Source: Rhodoferax sp. UBA4127
Lineage (GTDB): Bacteria > Pseudomonadota > Gammaproteobacteria > Burkholderiales > Burkholderiaceae_C
Assembly: GCA_002381045.1 (NCBI GenBank)
Contig: DFWT01000145.1
Coordinates: forward strand, 31,474 to 40,186
Length of the DNA: 8,713 bases
Direction of reading: 5' to 3'
Notes under the pieces: generated by a model
What the model saw: the letters and a program-made list of their open reading frames with translations, nothing else
What the model was told of the DNA's origin: nothing
Database searches by the model: none
Part shown: positions 6,983 to 8,713 of the stretch, one piece after another
Layout of the letters: each line of letters starts with the position of its first letter
How positions within the stretch are numbered: position 1 is the stretch's first letter
Program-made: the position numbers and the translations under genes

Positions 6983-7009
6983 TCAAGTCCCATGCAAAAA
7001 TGCCGATAA
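6983..7009 (+). promoter_or_regulatory. Sigma-28 (FliA) promoter for fliST
   Basis: TCAAGTC (6983-6989), a 12-base spacer and GCCGATAA (7002-7009) reproduce the sigma-28 consensus, seen as TCAAG-type -35 and GCCGATAA -10. Transcription would start near 7016-7018, about 30 bases before the fliS ATG at 7047. The promoter uncouples the fliST pair from the glycosylation genes and places it in the late flagellar class. Confidence 0.8.
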
Positions 7010-7046
7010 AGAATTTATACGATATGAATCTGAACCGGCAATCATC

Positions 7047-7559
7047 ATGACCTCTTCCCTTTCCAAAGCAGCTCAGGCTTACCGGTCGGTTAGCCTTGAA
7101 TCCCGAGTGGCTTCGAGCACGGGGAGTGAGCTGGTTTCGCTGTTGTTTGAGGGCTTTCTGGATCGCGTCAAGTTGGCCAAGTTGGCGTTGGAACTGGGCG
7201 ATGTGAATGCCCGGGTGCTTCACCTGGGCAAAGCGCTGCAAATCTTGTCTGAAGGTCTGCGCACGCACCTTGACATGAAGTCCGGTGGTGAAATCGCCCA
7301 AAATTTGGATGCGCTTTATCACTATTGCTCTTTGCGCTTGACCGAGGCCAACCTAAAAAGTGATATTGCCATGCTGGTTGAGGTGCATGACTTGATTGAA
7401 TCTGTTGCGCAGGCCTGGAAGCAAAATTGGGTAGATGCCAACACAAACCATGCGCTTGACCCGGCAGCGGCATCCGGTGGCTTGGGCATGTTTGCCAATC
7501 AGATCAAAGGTTTTTCAGGCCTGGCCGCATACGCCAGTTCGGCACAGGCAGGAGGTTAA
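7047..7559 (+). CDS. fliS: Flagellin export chaperone FliS
   Basis: A cytoplasmic four-helix chaperone that binds the C-terminal helix of flagellin, prevents early polymerisation and supports export. The 170-residue protein begins MTSSLSKAAQAYRSVSLESRV, the usual FliS opening with the AYR motif. SSTGSELVSLLFEGFLDRVKLAKLAL (23-48) corresponds to the conserved ASP.ELV.MLYDG helix. KALQILSEGLRTHLDMKSGGEIAQNLDALYHYCSLRL (62-98) and the hydrophobic DIAMLVEVHDLIESVAQAWKQ (106-126) follow. ATG 7047 is chosen over in-frame ATG 6978 because the family N-terminus begins there and because 6978 lies upstream of the sigma-28 promoter. The tail after about residue 127 adds some 40 Gly/Ala/Asn-rich residues, longer than the usual 125-150 aa FliS. 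No strong Shine-Dalgarno is visible. The stop is four bases from fliT. Confidence 0.92.
   Translation: MTSSLSKAAQAYRSVSLESRVASSTGSELVSLLFEGFLDRVKLAKLALELGDVNARVLHLGKALQILSEGLRTHLDMKSGGEIAQNLDALYHYCSLRLTEANLKSDIAMLVEVHDLIESVAQAWKQNWVDANTNHALDPAAASGGLGMFANQIKGFSGLAAYASSAQAGG
7551..7555 (+). promoter_or_regulatory. Ribosome binding site of fliT
   Basis: GGAGG ends eight bases before ATG 7564 and lies inside the last codons of fliS. It fixes the fliT start and rules out the longer in-frame start at 7435, which would overlap fliS heavily. Confidence 0.8.
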
Positions 7560-7563
7560 AGCC

Positions 7564-7866
7564 ATGTCACACAATATGTTGATCGACTATTACAAAGCCA
7601 TTGAGGACAGCAGTGCCAAGATGCTTGATGCTGCCAAAACGGAAGACTGGGAGCAGGTCATGCGTTTTGAAGGAGCTTGCGCGGTGCTGATTGAGCAGCT
7701 GCGTGACCGTGCCCACAGCGAGCAGTTGCAGCCAGAGCAACGCGCTGAGAAAACCCGCATCATGCAGCGCATCTTGAACAACGATGCGCAGATTCGTTAC
7801 CTAGCGGAGCCCTGGCTGATGCACTGTGAAGCCGCCTCTGAAGGGCCGCGCCAGTTTTTGCATTAA
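7564..7866 (+). CDS. fliT: Flagellar chaperone FliT
   Basis: A small helical cytoplasmic chaperone of 100 residues. In enterobacteria FliT binds the cap protein FliD and restrains the master regulator FlhDC; the regulatory role may differ here. The N-terminal helix LIDYYKAIEDSSAKMLDAAKTEDWEQVMRFEGACAVLIEQLR (6-47) matches the family pattern of an alpha-helical stretch with Trp after a short acidic turn (EDW). The C-terminal pattern K-x2-IMQRILNNDAQIRYLAEPWL (about 63-84) is typical of betaproteobacterial FliT. Length is normal (about 100-120). It is co-transcribed with fliS: the genes are separated by four bases and share the sigma-28 promoter. FliD, its usual partner, is not in the window. 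Confidence 0.85.
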   Translation: MSHNMLIDYYKAIEDSSAKMLDAAKTEDWEQVMRFEGACAVLIEQLRDRAHSEQLQPEQRAEKTRIMQRILNNDAQIRYLAEPWLMHCEAASEGPRQFLH

Positions 7867-7868
7867 TA

Positions 7869-7936
7869 CGCTACTCCAAACGTAGCGAATAGCCCAGTAT
7901 AAATAAGGGCTAGAAGCGAATTTTTATATATTTTTT
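7869..7936 (+). terminator. Tandem hairpins and T-rich tract after fliT
   Basis: Two stem-loops follow the fliT stop: CGCTAC-N7-GTAGCG (7869-7887) and TAGCCC-N11-GGGCTA (7890-7912). After eight bases comes a T-rich tract (7921-7936, two runs of T broken by atata). This is the probable end of the fliST transcript. The gap between the second stem and the T run is longer than in a textbook intrinsic terminator. Confidence 0.5.
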
Positions 7937-7947
7937 AAAACTTTGGG

Positions 7948-8713
7948 GTAAGCAGGCGGCGAACCCATATTGACTGCGCACTGCAGTCGTGCTCAGTGGT
8001 GGAGGCTAGGCTTTCGCCTGCCAGCGATGCGGCAATAGATCTGCGATCTGGCTATTGCGCTGAGTTGGCAGCCGCGTCAGAACATCCTTCAAGTAGGCAT
8101 ACGGATCATGCCCATTGAGCTTGGCACTTTGAATCAGACTCATCACCGCTGCCGCTCGCTTGCCCGCACGCAGTGAACCAGCAAAAAGCCAGTTGTTTCG
8201 GCCAATGGCGATCGGGCGGATCTGATTCTCAATATGGTTGTTATCAACCGGCAACTGTCCGTCGGATAGAAAGCATGTAAGTGCCCCCCAGCGTCTGAGG
8301 CTGTAATCTAGCGCTTTGGCCGTAGCTGAGCCATCTGGAACCTTCTGCCGATTCAGAATCATCCACTGATGCAAAGCATCCAGCAGTGGTTTTGATCTCT
8401 CCTGACGTATTCGCCTTCGCTCGTCTGGGTCGAGTTCCTTGATTTCCCGCTCAATGTCGTAAACCCTGGCAATCTGCTCCAGCGCACTGTGTGCAATCTG
8501 GCTCTTGTTGCTGGCATGCAGGTCAAAGAACTTGCGCCGGGCATGGGCCAGACAGCCTACTTCCGTGACCCCTTGTGTCATTAGTTGTTTGTAGCCACTG
8601 AAATCATCACACACCAGACTGCCACGCCAGTCACCCAGAAAGGCTTTGGCATTCTCACCGGCGCGGCTCTCGCAAAAGTCATAGACCACCGCTTTGGTGT
8701 CCTCAAAGGCACC
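7948..8713 (-). mobile_element. IS66-family insertion sequence, terminal part
   Basis: The element enters from the right window edge and ends at 7948, where the + strand reads GTAAGCAGGCGGCGAACCC. IS66-family inverted repeats begin with GTAA, and the transposase stop lies 58 bases inside, a normal distance. The eight bases outside the end, ACTTTGGG (7940-7947), are the expected 8-bp target duplication; the second copy would lie beyond the window. A 6-bp inverted repeat GACTGC-N5-GCAGTC (7972-7988) sits between the end and tnpC. The insertion lies just beyond the fliT terminator and does not interrupt a visible gene. Confidence 0.8.
8006..8713 (-). CDS. tnpC: IS66-family transposase TnpC, C-terminal part (5' end outside window)
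   Basis: DDE-type transposase that catalyses element movement. The frame is open to the right edge and gives 235 residues. The internal GTG near 8689 is not a real start, because GAFEDTKA precedes it in frame. Visible landmarks are CDDFSGYK (35-42, with the second catalytic Asp), GCLAHARRKFFDLH (53-66), DNNHIENQIRPIAIGRNNWLFAGS (from about 157; E162 is the catalytic Glu) and the IS66 C-terminal domain GKRAAAVMSLIQSAKLNGHDPYAYLKDVLTRLP. It ends at a normal C-terminus, so the visible part looks intact. The family also needs TnpA and TnpB, which would lie to the right. The first catalytic Asp lies outside the window. Confidence 0.95.
   Translation of the reverse strand, partial: GAFEDTKAVVYDFCESRAGENAKAFLGDWRGSLVCDDFSGYKQLMTQGVTEVGCLAHARRKFFDLHASNKSQIAHSALEQIARVYDIEREIKELDPDERRRIRQERSKPLLDALHQWMILNRQKVPDGSATAKALDYSLRRWGALTCFLSDGQLPVDNNHIENQIRPIAIGRNNWLFAGSLRAGKRAAAVMSLIQSAKLNGHDPYAYLKDVLTRLPTQRNSQIADLLPHRWQAKA

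Noticed and set aside
7564..8005. CRISPR array, tRNA or toxin-antitoxin pair near the right end
   Set aside because: There is no regular repeat-spacer pattern, cloverleaf or pair of small genes; the interval is explained by fliT, its hairpins and the IS66 end.

Overview
The window looks like part of a flagellar locus from a betaproteobacterium, most likely Burkholderiales and possibly Rhodoferax/Comamonadaceae-like. That placement rests on the flagellin C-terminus, the FliS and FliT sequences, a sigma-28 promoter of the TCAAG/GCCGATA type and an IS66-family element. It is an inference from remembered family patterns, not from a search.

Layout on the + strand: (1) the C-terminal part of a flagellin gene runs in from the left edge to 573. 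(2) A 477-bp gap without a convincing gene follows; it holds a possible flagellin terminator and a sigma-54-like site. (3) One very large glycosyltransferase of 1230 aa (1051-4743) appears to join four glycosyltransferase-type domains: GT-B-like, a GT-A/GT2-like domain without a normal DxD, a second GT2 domain with DDD, and a GT4-like GT-B domain. (4) Three genes follow for an N-acylated 3-amino-3,6-dideoxyhexose on dTDP: a hexapeptide acyltransferase (4806-5267), an FdtA/QdtA-type 3,4-ketoisomerase (5437-5847) and an FdtB/QdtB-type PLP aminotransferase (5844-6941). (5) A near-consensus sigma-28 promoter (6983-7009) drives fliS (7047-7559) and fliT (7564-7866). (6) Tandem hairpins follow fliT, and then an IS66-family element enters from the right on the minus strand (7948 to the window edge), with the C-terminal part of its transposase.

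How the genes fit together: flagellin is the likely acceptor. The three small genes would make dTDP-Fuc3NAc or dTDP-Qui3NAc, or a differently acylated version, from dTDP-4-keto-6-deoxyglucose. The dTDP-glucose enzymes RmlA and RmlB are not in the window and must be encoded elsewhere. The large enzyme would build or attach the glycan. FliS is the flagellin export chaperone and FliT the cap/regulatory chaperone. The glycosylation block lies between fliC and fliST, where fliD is often found, and fliD is not in the window. Base composition of the block is uneven. Hand counts of 60-base lines range from about 35% GC in the acyltransferase and ketoisomerase to about 60% in part of the aminotransferase, against about 55% in fliS. 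This suggests an assembled or partly imported cassette.
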